A stretch of 64,000 nucleotides of DNA, taken from NCBI GenBank assembly GCA_000583135.1, contig JFBG01000001.1, positions 39,537 to 103,536 of the forward strand. The letters run 5' to 3'. The number at the start of each line of letters is the position of its first letter. Positions within the stretch are counted from its first letter, which is position 1. This stretch comes from Thioalkalivibrio sp. HK1. Its GTDB lineage: Bacteria > Pseudomonadota > Gammaproteobacteria > HK1. Under the pieces are notes generated by a model. The model was given only the letters and a program-made list of their open reading frames with translations. It was not told the DNA's origin and made no database searches. Below, piece by piece: positions 49,601 through 57,386 of this stretch. A program made the position numbers and the translations under genes.

Positions 49601-52124
49601 TGGCGACATCCGTTTGCGGTTTCAAACTGAGGCTGACGCCGAAGGTCCCGGTTTCCCCCTCCTCGATGGTGAGGGTCTGCGCCGGATTGAGCGTGATCGC
49701 TCCCGTCGGCGTGGTGTCGTCGACGGTGATTGCCAAGGTCGCATCGGGGGCGATGAAGCCGCCGGAGGTTTTGGTCAAGCTGACGGTGCCCGAGGTGTCG
49801 TTCGTATCGTTGTCTTGCACCGTGGTGACGGTGACGTTTTGCGCCGTATCGAAGTTCGAGGGGGTGAAGGTGAGCGAGGTATGGGAGATGGTGATATCGG
49901 CGCCGGTCTTGGAAAGGGTGATGGCGACATCCGTTTGCGGCTTTGCGCTCAGGCTGACGCCGAAGGTTCCGGTTTCGCCCTCGTCGATGGATAGGGTCGT
50001 TGCCGGATTGAGCGCGATCGATCCCGTCGGTGTGGTGTCGTCGACGGTGATTGCCAAGGTCGCATCGGGGGCGATGAAGCCGCCGGAGGTTTTGGTCAAG
50101 CTGACGGTGCCCGATGCGTCGTTCGTATCGTTGTCTTGCACCGTGGTGACGGTGACGTTCTGCGCCGTGCTCCAATTCGAGGGGGTGAAGGTGAGCGAGG
50201 TGTGGGAGATGGTGATATCGGCGCCGGTTTTGGAAAGGGTGATGGCGACATTCGTTTGCGGCTTTGCGCTCAGGCTGACGCCGAAGGTTCCGGTTTCGCC
50301 CTCGTCGATGGTCAGGGTCTGAGCCGGATTCAGCGTGATCGATCCCGTCGGCGTGGTGTCATTGACGATGATCGCCTTGGTGCGGCTCGAGGCGTTGATC
50401 CCGTTGCTGTCCGGGGTCAAGGTGATGGTATCGGAGGCGTCGTTCGTATCGTTGTCTTGCACCGTGGTGATGGTAACGCTCTGCGCCGTACTCCAGTTCG
50501 AGCCGGTGAAGGTAAGCGATGTATCGGAGAGGGTGATGGCGTCACCGGTCTTCGACAGCGTGACGATGACATCCGTAACCGGCGCAACCGAGAGCCTCAC
50601 CGAGAGCGTGCCGGTTTCGCCCTCGTCGATGGTGAGGGTACCGGTGGGGGCAAGCACGAGAGTGCCGTTAGGCACGAGCCGAAGCGGATCTACGAATTCG
50701 CGACCGCCGTCGCCGCAGTCCGTAATCGATACGGAGTCGCAGCCTTGATATCCCATGTTGGCCTGCAACAGGCTGTCTTGGTATTCGATGCATATTTTTG
50801 CGGGGTTTCCATAGCCATAGAACTTGTTAGTTGGTTCAATAATCTCAGTGTCGTCTCCTGAAATAGATAAATCTACGCACTCAATATCAGTATGGTTGGC
50901 AACTGGATCGCTCATGCCAACGACCATTATCAAATATTTCCCGCAAGCGGAACGTCCATTATTACTATTGAGGGGAGCATTGTGAAGATGGAAGCCTGAG
51001 GATGATTCAAAAGCAATGTTACCTTCCATACAAGTATGCGCCGCGATGGTGTACCGATTATCGTCTTCGATGGTAACCGCGATCGTCGCACTCGGCGCAA
51101 CGATCCCGCCGGAGGGGGCCAAGGTGATGGTCGCGCTTTCATCCACCTCGTCGTGATCCCGTCTAAGTACGACGTCGACTCGTTGGGTTCGATCCCAGTT
51201 CGAGGTGGTGAAGGTCAGCGGATCGGGGGGAAGCCAGACATCGGTGTTGGTGGTCGATAGCCTTACGATGACATTGGCATTCGGTCGGCTATCGAGGCGG
51301 ACGGTGAAGGTCTTGGGGTCGTCCTCTTCCTCTTTCAAAGTGAGGGATTGGGTGGATAGAACCATATTCCCCGTAGGGGTGACATCCAAATCCTTCACGG
51401 AGACCGCTATCGTTGCGAAGGGAATGGAGTCGTCGGAGGAGGACAAGGTGATGGTATCGCTGTCGTCCACCGAATCCTCATCCCGAGTTAGGGTGAGGGT
51501 GACGGTTTGTGCCTGATCCCAGTTCGAGGTGGTGAAGGTCAGTGTCGTCGAGGAGAGCGTTGTATCCGAGTTGGTTTTCGAAAGCGAGATCGTGGCATCG
51601 GCAGGGGGTTGGCTATCGAGGCTGACGGTAAAGTTTTGCGATGTCCCCTCATCGAGGGTGATCGAGGTGGTGGAAAGGGAGATGCGGGACGAAGAAAGCG
51701 CGATCGGGCGCACGAAGACGATGCCTCTTGAGTTGCTGCCGCAGACCGCAACGTCACCGGAGACGGAGCTGCAGGCCTGATAACCGGCCTCATTTTGCCG
51801 GGCCAGCGAAGTGTATTCGGCGCACATCTTCGATGGCAGGGGGTTGGCACCGGTGCTCCAATCCTCCCCGGCTTCGATGGTTTGATTCACCGCACTGCAG
51901 TTGCCGTTGCTATCGGTCAGGCGGCCGGTCAGCCTGACATCGTAGTCGCAATCATCGGCGCTGATCGTGATCTCCCCGCTGACGAGGATGCTATCGTCGA
52001 TGCACGAATGCGCCGGCGTCGTTTGCGCGATCGAAAGCCTCGGCAGCGCCGACATCGATAACGAGCAGCAAAGGATGATGCCGTATCCGACCAAGCCGGA
52101 AATCGATGGATCGAATCGCATCAT
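46668..52124 (-). CDS. Giant secreted protein with about 12 tandem Calx-beta-like modules
   Basis: An 1818-residue protein with a signal peptide (GIILCCSLSMSALPRLSIAQ). A cysteine-containing N-terminal domain is followed by two modules, a second cysteine-containing domain (near GYQGCDSVSITDCGDGGREF), then about ten more modules of ~103 residues with IDEGETGTFGVSLSAKPQT, LTFTPSNW and VTTVQDNDTNDASGTVSL. Asp-rich loops suggest calcium-binding beta-sandwiches. The C-terminal ~290 residues hold two copies of another domain ending VLVNNSALVR / ALVNNSATGS. Modules 4-6 are nearly identical in DNA. It resembles the gene at 1-1183. Adhesion or matrix roles are inferred; no LPXTG, T5 or T9 sorting signal was recognised. 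Confidence 0.85.
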   Translation of the reverse strand: MMRFDPSISGLVGYGIILCCSLSMSALPRLSIAQTTPAHSCIDDSILVSGEITISADDCDYDVRLTGRLTDSNGNCSAVNQTIEAGEDWSTGANPLPSKMCAEYTSLARQNEAGYQACSSVSGDVAVCGSNSRGIVFVRPIALSSSRISLSTTSITLDEGTSQNFTVSLDSQPPADATISLSKTNSDTTLSSTTLTFTTSNWDQAQTVTLTLTRDEDSVDDSDTITLSSSDDSIPFATIAVSVKDLDVTPTGNMVLSTQSLTLKEEEDDPKTFTVRLDSRPNANVIVRLSTTNTDVWLPPDPLTFTTSNWDRTQRVDVVLRRDHDEVDESATITLAPSGGIVAPSATIAVTIEDDNRYTIAAHTCMEGNIAFESSSGFHLHNAPLNSNNGRSACGKYLIMVVGMSDPVANHTDIECVDLSISGDDTEIIEPTNKFYGYGNPAKICIEYQDSLLQANMGYQGCDSVSITDCGDGGREFVDPLRLVPNGTLVLAPTGTLTIDEGETGTLSVRLSVAPVTDVIVTLSKTGDAITLSDTSLTFTGSNWSTAQSVTITTVQDNDTNDASDTITLTPDSNGINASSRTKAIIVNDTTPTGSITLNPAQTLTIDEGETGTFGVSLSAKPQTNVAITLSKTGADITISHTSLTFTPSNWSTAQNVTVTTVQDNDTNDASGTVSLTKTSGGFIAPDATLAITVDDTTPTGSIALNPATTLSIDEGETGTFGVSLSAKPQTDVAITLSKTGADITISHTSLTFTPSNFDTAQNVTVTTVQDNDTNDTSGTVSLTKTSGGFIAPDATLAITVDDTTPTGAITLNPAQTLTIEEGETGTFGVSLSLKPQTDVAITLSKTGSDITISHTSLTFTPSNFDTAQNVTVTTVQDNDTSDAAGSVGLSVASGGFKAPDASLGITVDDTTPSGVITLDPSALVIDEGESGTLGVSLSAKPQTNVSITLSTTGPIAISHTSLAFTGSNWDTAQSITITTVQDNDTDDASGTVTLTKASGGFDAPDASLGVTVNDTTPTGTILLDRASLVIDEGETGTFGVSLSTKPQTNVAITLSKTNPDTTISATSLTFTPSNFSTTQTVSIGTVQDNDTNDASDRIELVVASGGFKAPKAILAIVIDDTTPKGSIVLTPGSNFSLNEGGAGAFGVSLSAKPQTNVTITLSNATNPDITISETSLIFTPSNWNTAQNVIVSAGTDSDTTDDLDTISLAVASGGFSAPDTQLRIRVSDVPAGAIAVTPTGIVLVEENDSTTLSVRLKIQVQPSEDIIVALSKTNPDITFSESSLTFTPSNWQQTQTVEVGAAPDEDTANDTDTITLAATSGIDTPDTTKGVSVIDDDRLGSLVLSTDRLIVREGESASFDIELGTPPSVPSITVSPSNNSPQLSLSPTSLTFTPDDWDEGQSIVVSAQQDENTNHGSDTITLSSSGGGNYGGVESKLPVLIFDTPGDIATSLETIALFEGEAPVSFTVGLDVEPVNTDIVVVSLSSTNPNITLTPSSLLFTRSAWRTPQEVVVAVADDPNADDEQDTLTLDATGGNYDGINKQLVVTVKDDDDDAPPVEIPEQVKGYALAIPPDTASDRSELRIRCRQSAPCTVYLYCSAQNDGSIFEGWLPGSIPGWGTQTLINSDIVRYTGGSWSGKGRLGCALRSDHTLGIQIWTRSGDGVLVNNSALVRSVSVDDVHRADIESIPSPDGSDGSNIRIRCLAPADAHCTDFAFSCFEDDGTGHDGVLGTIEHLSTRHLQADELADIIDHRWEGIDLSCELRSDHPFTVQVLTRTGGGGALVNNSATGSLRARPPIEPNEPDESTEQAPTGARQE
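48950..50400. repeat. Tandem DNA repeats of about 310 bp inside the exoprotein gene
   Basis: Blocks such as GTATCGTTGTCTTGCACCGT followed by GGTGACGGTGACGTTCTGCG recur at roughly 49488, 49806 and 50127 with very few differences, and more diverged copies lie on either side. Near-identity over hundreds of bases indicates recent duplication or ongoing recombination that can change module number. Confidence 0.85.
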
Positions 52125-52759
52125 TGAATATTTTCCCCCGACGGGATACCGGATGGGATACCGGATGGGGTGTCGATTTTATCCGAGGTGAGATGTCGCA
52201 AAATGTCGCAAGGGGGGCGGGCCGCTCGTCCTCTTGCAGAAAATCTGCGTGATCGGGCTTCGGTTCATTGCCGAGGCGAAGGGGGCGGGCCGACCCGCCA
52301 TCGACCACCTCGTTCATACTACCCTTACCCTTCGCAGGACTTGCCCCCTTTCTTTTCGATGATCGCCTGATTCGACTCCGATCAAGGGCCGAGATCCCGA
52401 TTTTCAAGGCCTTGTCCGCTTGGATCGCCGCCGGTTCGAGTGAATCGGGCCGCTCATTGCTTCGGCGGCGAGGCATTCGTTTTTTTTCGAAAGAGAATTT
52501 TCGAAATCACGAAGTCCAATCATCGAGCGAGGCGGTGCGGCGAAGGACGACGTTTGTTCGATGTCTCGTGCCAAAATCGCTCCGAAGCCTTCGATGCCCG
52601 CATCCGTGCCGTGCGATCTCTTCACGCGATATCATAAGGCGAGCCCGAAGGCCCTCGAATCACGATGCCGGCCCTTGTCGAAATCGATGGATGGATGATG
52701 GATGCATCGGATCGACGGGGCCATTTCACCCCCATCTGCACCGGCGGAGACAAGAATCG
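52125..52759. other. Intergenic region between the exoprotein gene and the aldehyde dehydrogenase gene
   Basis: About 635 bp between divergent genes. Apart from a short tandem repeat at 52143-52169 and a partial ATGTCGCAAA duplication at about 52192-52210, nothing was recognised. The dehydrogenase frame stays open through much of it, but the translation is Arg/Pro-rich and has no similarity to that family. Confidence 0.45.
52143..52169. repeat. Short 12-bp tandem repeat upstream of the exoprotein gene
   Basis: GGGATACCGGAT is present twice plus GGG of a third unit, 19-45 bp upstream of the exoprotein start. It lies in the leader, where a change in unit number would alter spacing to the promoter. 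Confidence 0.55.
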
Positions 52760-54250
52760 ATGCAAGAGACGATGCAGCAAACGCAACTGTCGGATCACAC
52801 CAAGATGCTGCTCGACGGGCAGCGAAGAGAGAGTGCGAGCGGCCAGACCATCGCCGTTCAAAGCCCCGCCGATCGCCGCGTGATCGCGCATGTACCGAGA
52901 GCGCAGGCCGAGGATGTGGATCGGGCGGTCGAGGCCGCCACCCGAGCCTTCCCCGGCTGGCGCGACACGCCGCCTCGTCAACGAGGCCGCATGTTGCTGC
53001 GGGTCGCCGAGCGCATCGAGGAATGCACCGAGCGTTTGGCCCGCACCATCGCATCGGAGACCGGCAACGCCCTTCGCACCCAAGCCCGAGGGGAGGCGGC
53101 ATTGACCGCCGATGTCTTTCGCTATTTCGGCGGGTTGGCGGGCGAGCTCAAAGGGGAGACATTGCCTTTGAGCGAGGATCTTTTGAGTTATTCAAGACGA
53201 GAAGCGATGGGGGTGGTGGGGGCCATCGTTCCTTGGAATGCGCCGGTGATGTTGGCGGCGCTCAAGATCGCCCCCGCCCTGTGCGCCGGGAATACGGTGG
53301 TTCTCAAAGCCGCCGAGGACGCCCCCTTGGGGGTGTTGATGCTCGCCGGGCTGTGCAACGAGGAACTGCCGCCGGGAACGCTCAATATCCTGACCGGTTA
53401 TGGCCATGACTGCGGCGCCGCCTTGGTCGCCCATCCAAAGATCGCCAAGATATCCTTCACCGGCTCCACCGAGGTGGGCAGGGGTATCATGCAGCAGGCC
53501 GGACGCCGCATCGTTCCGGTTTCGCTCGAACTCGGCGGCAAGAGTCCTTCGATCGTTTTTCCCGATGCCGACGAGGATTGGGCGGTGGAGGGTATCGTTC
53601 ATGCGATGCGCTTCACCCGTCAGAGCCAATCGTGTACCGCAGGCTCCCGTCTTTTTCTGCATGCCGATATTTTCGACTCCTTCTTGGAAAGGCTCGTGGC
53701 CCTGACCTCGGCCTTGAAGATCGGAGATCCCTTGGATGAGGCCACCGATATGGGGGCGATCATCAACGAAAAGCAGTTCAATCGCGTTTGCGGCTATATC
53801 GAGGAGGGGCTCGCCCGCCCCCAAGCGCGGACGATCACCGGTGGCTTGCCCCCGCAAAGCGGGCCGCTGAGCGAGGGCTTTTTCGCCCTCCCCACCATTT
53901 TCGCCGACGACTCCAACGATTGGCGCCTGGCCCGGGAGGAGATCTTCGGCCCGGTGCTCGTCGCCATCCGATGGGAGGATGTGGACGATGTCGTGCGCAT
54001 GGCCAACGATAGCCACTACGGATTGGCGGCTTTCGTATGGTCGAAAGATATCGGGCAGGCCTTGCGCACCGCCCATCGGGTGGAGGCGGGTTGGGTGCAG
54101 GTCAATCAAGGAACGGGTCAGGTGCTGGGGCAATCCTACGGCGGTATCAAGCAAAGCGGCATCGGCCGCGAGTTCTCGCTGGAGGGGATGCTCGATAGCT
54201 TCACTCGGAAAAAGAGCGTAACCGTGAATCTGTCGATCCCGGCGACCTAG
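52760..54250 (+). CDS. NAD(P)-dependent aldehyde dehydrogenase
   Basis: A 496-residue ALDH superfamily enzyme. The start at 52760 (MQETMQQTQLSDH) fits the normal length; the longer open frame is rejected. NAD-binding and catalytic motifs are VVGAIVPWNAPVMLAALKIA, FTGSTEVGRGI, the general base in SLELGGKSPSIVF, and the catalytic Cys in QSQSCTAGSRLF. Near the C-terminus EEIFGPVLVAIRWEDVDDVV is typical. It resembles betaine/aliphatic aldehyde dehydrogenases; substrate unknown. It stands ahead of, but about 125 bp apart from, the polysaccharide genes. Confidence 0.93.
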   Translation: MQETMQQTQLSDHTKMLLDGQRRESASGQTIAVQSPADRRVIAHVPRAQAEDVDRAVEAATRAFPGWRDTPPRQRGRMLLRVAERIEECTERLARTIASETGNALRTQARGEAALTADVFRYFGGLAGELKGETLPLSEDLLSYSRREAMGVVGAIVPWNAPVMLAALKIAPALCAGNTVVLKAAEDAPLGVLMLAGLCNEELPPGTLNILTGYGHDCGAALVAHPKIAKISFTGSTEVGRGIMQQAGRRIVPVSLELGGKSPSIVFPDADEDWAVEGIVHAMRFTRQSQSCTAGSRLFLHADIFDSFLERLVALTSALKIGDPLDEATDMGAIINEKQFNRVCGYIEEGLARPQARTITGGLPPQSGPLSEGFFALPTIFADDSNDWRLAREEIFGPVLVAIRWEDVDDVVRMANDSHYGLAAFVWSKDIGQALRTAHRVEAGWVQVNQGTGQVLGQSYGGIKQSGIGREFSLEGMLDSFTRKKSVTVNLSIPAT

Positions 54251-54374
54251 ATCCTTCGAGCCTCCCGGTGCCCTTCGAACCCCCGCTTTGGCCAGATTCG
54301 AGGCTTGCGATCCTTTCGGAGCCGATGGCGTCGTTGTCGGGAGGGTGCAAAAAAGGGTGCAAGGAGGGGCTTCG

Positions 54375-55439
54375 ATGATCGAAGCGCCGCCGATCGACCT
54401 TCGGCTGTTGATGCTGTCGGGGTTCGGGGCTTTTTGCACGGCATTGATCGCAGCGGGCTGGATCTCCGCCCGCGGCGATCGTTTTTTGCCGGATCATCCG
54501 AATGCGCGCTCGCTCCACGATCATCCGATCTCGCGCGCCGGGGGGCTGGCGATCCTCGCCGGGGCGGGGGTGGGGATATCGTCGATGCTTCTCGGCCTCG
54601 ACGAGGCGGCGCTCGGCGGCGGGGGTTCGAGCGCTTCCTGGTTGCCCCCTCTCGCAGCGGGGGCTCTTGCCTTATGCCTCGTATCGCTCATCGACGATGC
54701 TTTCGGTACGCCGATATCCCTTCGCTTGGCGGTGCAAATCGCGGTGGCCGTCGGTTTGGTCGCCCAAGGGTTTCGTCTGGATGATTTCGCCTTGCCCGGA
54801 CTCGATGCAAGGGCGAATCTCCTCCTCGCCGGGGCTTTCAGCACCTTGCTGATCGTCTGGTTCGTCAATCTCTATAACTTCATGGACGGGATGGATGGCA
54901 TCGCCGCCGGGATGGCCGTTTTCGGCTTCGGGGCCTTCGCCTTGCTCTCCTTTCCTTCCGGGGATCCGCTCTTCATCGGGTTGGCATCGGCGATGGCCTG
55001 TGCGGCGGCGGGGTTTCTCCCTTTCAATTTCCCCCCCGCCCGCCTATTCATGGGGGATAATGGCGCTACCTTGTTGGGTCTGGTCGCCGGGGCGATGGCG
55101 CTTCATGCCGACCGCGCCGGATATTTTCCGCTTTGGATATCGATATTGGTCTTCTCCCCCTTCGTGGTGGATGCGACCATCACCCTGATCCGGCGGATGC
55201 TCCGCCTCGAGCGGATCTGGGAAGCGCACCTGACGCATTATTACCAGCGGGCGACCGTCTCCGGATTCAGTCGGCGGCGGGTGGTGTTGACGGAATACGC
55301 ATTGATGCTCGGTTGTGCCGCCTCGGCGTGGACGGCATTGTCCTATCCGATGCTGCAATGGACGCTGATTGCGGTATGGGCGGCGGTGTATGCCGTCGTT
55401 GCCCGCACCATCAACGAAAAGGAGCGAAGGCGAAGGTGA
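54375..55439 (+). CDS. Glycosyltransferase family 4 (MraY/WecA/WbpL-like) membrane protein
   Basis: A 354-residue polytopic protein. Start at 54375 (MIEAPPIDLRLLM) with AAGGAGGGG upstream. Family motifs are PNARSLHDHPISRAGGLAIL, LVSLIDDAFGTPISLRL (catalytic Asp pair), FVNLYNFMDGMDGIAAGMA and RLFMGDNGATLLGL. It would transfer a sugar-1-phosphate from a UDP-sugar to undecaprenyl phosphate in the inner membrane, starting O-antigen or capsule units. The stop overlaps the next gene's GTG start by 4 nt, and the pair resembles WbpL-WbpM. Confidence 0.93.
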   Translation: MIEAPPIDLRLLMLSGFGAFCTALIAAGWISARGDRFLPDHPNARSLHDHPISRAGGLAILAGAGVGISSMLLGLDEAALGGGGSSASWLPPLAAGALALCLVSLIDDAFGTPISLRLAVQIAVAVGLVAQGFRLDDFALPGLDARANLLLAGAFSTLLIVWFVNLYNFMDGMDGIAAGMAVFGFGAFALLSFPSGDPLFIGLASAMACAAAGFLPFNFPPARLFMGDNGATLLGLVAGAMALHADRAGYFPLWISILVFSPFVVDATITLIRRMLRLERIWEAHLTHYYQRATVSGFSRRRVVLTEYALMLGCAASAWTALSYPMLQWTLIAVWAAVYAVVARTINEKERRRR

Positions 55440-57358
55440 TTCCGATTCTCGAACGATTGCCGGTGCGCTTCAAGAGCCGCGCGACCTTGGTATTCGTGCA
55501 CGATCTGGCGATGATCGCCCTTGCGTGGACCGGCGCTTGGTGGATTCGTTACGATCTCTCGATCCCGCCCTCGGCGGTGATGAATCAAGCATTGTCGGCG
55601 CTGCCGGTGATGGCCTTGCTGCAAGGCATCGCCTTTCTCCATGTCGGTCTTTATCGGGGGATGTGGCGCTTCATTTCCCTATCCGATCTGAGTCGCATCT
55701 TCAAGGCGACGGTGCTCGGGGTCGGCGCGGGCGTGATCGCCTTGTTCTTGATCAATCGCATGAGCCTCGTGCCGCGCTCGATCTTCCCCCTCTACGGATT
55801 GCTTCTGATCTTGATGATCAGCGGCCCGCGCTTGCTCTACCGGTGGATCAAGGAGCACTACCTGCAAGAGCTCGACGCCCGCAAAGCGTTGGTGGTCGGC
55901 GCCGGCGCCGCCGGAGAGATGCTGGTTCAGGATCTGCTGCGCGATCCCTCCTACGGCTGCTTTCCGGTGGGCATCGTCGATGACGATCCGGGCAAGCGAG
56001 GGCGCGAGATCCATGGCGTACGGGTGCTCGGCGGGGGCGATCGCATTCCGGAGTTCGCGGATCGCACCGGGGCGGAGATCGTCTTGCTGGCATTGCCCTC
56101 GGCCACCACCGCGCAGATCCGAAGGATGGTGGGTTTTTGCGAAAGAGCGGGGGTTGCCATCCGCACTCTGCCCCGGATGCACGATATGCCCGGTAGCGGG
56201 GTGGCGGTTTCGGGCTTGCGCTCGATATCGATCGAGGATCTGCTCAGCCGCCCCCCGATCTCGTTGGATCGAGGCTCGATCGAGCGCGGCATTTCGGGGC
56301 GGGTGATCGCGGTGACCGGCGGCGGCGGCTCGATCGGATCGGAACTTTGTCGGCAGATCGCAGGTTTCGGACCGCGCCGCCTGATGGTGCTCGATCACAG
56401 CGAATACAACCTCTATACCATTGAGCGCGATTTGCGCGAGCGCTTCCCGCGTTTGGATCTCGACATCATCTTGGGGGATATCTGCGACGAAAGGGCGGTG
56501 CGACACACCTTCGCCGAGCGCAGTCCGGATATCGTTTTTCATGCCGCGGCCTACAAGCATGTGCCGATGCTCGAACGCGAGGTGCGCGAGGCGATCCGCG
56601 TCAATGTCTTCGGCACCGAGTGCGTGGCGCGGGCCGCGGCCGCCGCGCGGGTGGGTAAATTCGTCCTGATCTCGACCGACAAAGCGGTCAATCCCGCCAA
56701 TGTCATGGGCGCGAGCAAATATGTGGCGGAGCGGATCTGCGCGGATCTGGCGCGCACCGGCTCCCCGACCCGCTTCATCACCATTCGCTTCGGCAATGTC
56801 TTGGGATCCGCCGGCAGCGTGGTATCGCTCTTTCGCAGTCAGATCGAACAAGGGGGGCCGGTGACCGTCACCCACCCCGAGATCGAGCGCTACTTCATGA
56901 CCATCGCCGAAGCCTGTCAGTTGGTGATGGAGGCGGGTTCGGTGGGCGAGGGCGGCGAGGTCTTCGTGCTCGATATGGGCGAGCCGGTGAAGATCCGTTA
57001 TCTGGCGGAGCAGATGATCTGGCTCTCGGGGAAGGTGCCGGGCGAGGGGGTTCCCATCGAGTTCATCGGATTGCGCCCCGGGGAGAAGTTGATCGAGGAA
57101 CTCTTCCACCCCGAGGAGAATCCCATGCAAACGCAGCACGAAAAACTTCTGCTGGCACGCCTTCGCCCTTGCGATGCCACCCTCTTCGAAAAAGGGATCG
57201 ACGACCTGCGCTTTGCGTGGCAAAAACTCGATGAATCGGAAATGCGTCGTCTGCTCGCTTTGTTGGCCTCGGATTTCGGGGTCAGCGAGGAGGGGCGGGT
57301 GCTTCCCTTCGATTTTTTGAGGCGCCCGAGCGGTCAGGTTCCGCAAGTGACGCGCTGA
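55436..57358 (+). CDS. WbpM/CapD-like nucleoside-diphosphate-sugar 4,6-dehydratase/epimerase
   Basis: A 640-residue membrane-anchored enzyme with a GTG start at 55436 that overlaps the upstream stop (GTGA). Four N-terminal hydrophobic spans (for example ALPVMALLQGIAFLHVGLY) are followed by a first Rossmann domain with VVGAGAAGEMLV and a catalytic domain with VTGGGGSIGSELCRQIAGFG, ISTDKAVNPANVMGASKYVA and RFGNVLGSAGSVV. The usual Tyr-x3-Lys Tyr is replaced by Met in SMGASK-like context (NVMGASK), as is normal for WbpM-type enzymes. It makes a UDP-6-deoxy-4-keto sugar for cell-surface glycans. Confidence 0.94.
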   Translation: MIPILERLPVRFKSRATLVFVHDLAMIALAWTGAWWIRYDLSIPPSAVMNQALSALPVMALLQGIAFLHVGLYRGMWRFISLSDLSRIFKATVLGVGAGVIALFLINRMSLVPRSIFPLYGLLLILMISGPRLLYRWIKEHYLQELDARKALVVGAGAAGEMLVQDLLRDPSYGCFPVGIVDDDPGKRGREIHGVRVLGGGDRIPEFADRTGAEIVLLALPSATTAQIRRMVGFCERAGVAIRTLPRMHDMPGSGVAVSGLRSISIEDLLSRPPISLDRGSIERGISGRVIAVTGGGGSIGSELCRQIAGFGPRRLMVLDHSEYNLYTIERDLRERFPRLDLDIILGDICDERAVRHTFAERSPDIVFHAAAYKHVPMLEREVREAIRVNVFGTECVARAAAAARVGKFVLISTDKAVNPANVMGASKYVAERICADLARTGSPTRFITIRFGNVLGSAGSVVSLFRSQIEQGGPVTVTHPEIERYFMTIAEACQLVMEAGSVGEGGEVFVLDMGEPVKIRYLAEQMIWLSGKVPGEGVPIEFIGLRPGEKLIEELFHPEENPMQTQHEKLLLARLRPCDATLFEKGIDDLRFAWQKLDESEMRRLLALLASDFGVSEEGRVLPFDFLRRPSGQVPQVTR

Positions 57359-57386
57359 GGGGAATTTGTGGCGGGACTTGCGGGAT

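Noticed and set aside
48950..50400. CRISPR array
   Set aside because: The repeats are about 310 bp, contiguous and code for protein modules, with no spacer pattern.
46866..50861. Long plus-strand frames (for example 46866-48500 and 48561-49994)
   Set aside because: They are antisense to the repeat exoprotein and repeat only because the underlying gene repeats.
52268..52759. 160-residue N-terminal extension of the aldehyde dehydrogenase
   Set aside because: The frame is open only because of high GC; the translation is Arg/Pro-rich, unrelated to the family, and the standard start lies at 52760.
55679..57346. 555-codon open frame antisense to the WbpM/CapD-like gene
   Set aside because: Shadow of a strongly supported gene; His/Asp/Arg-rich translation without domains.
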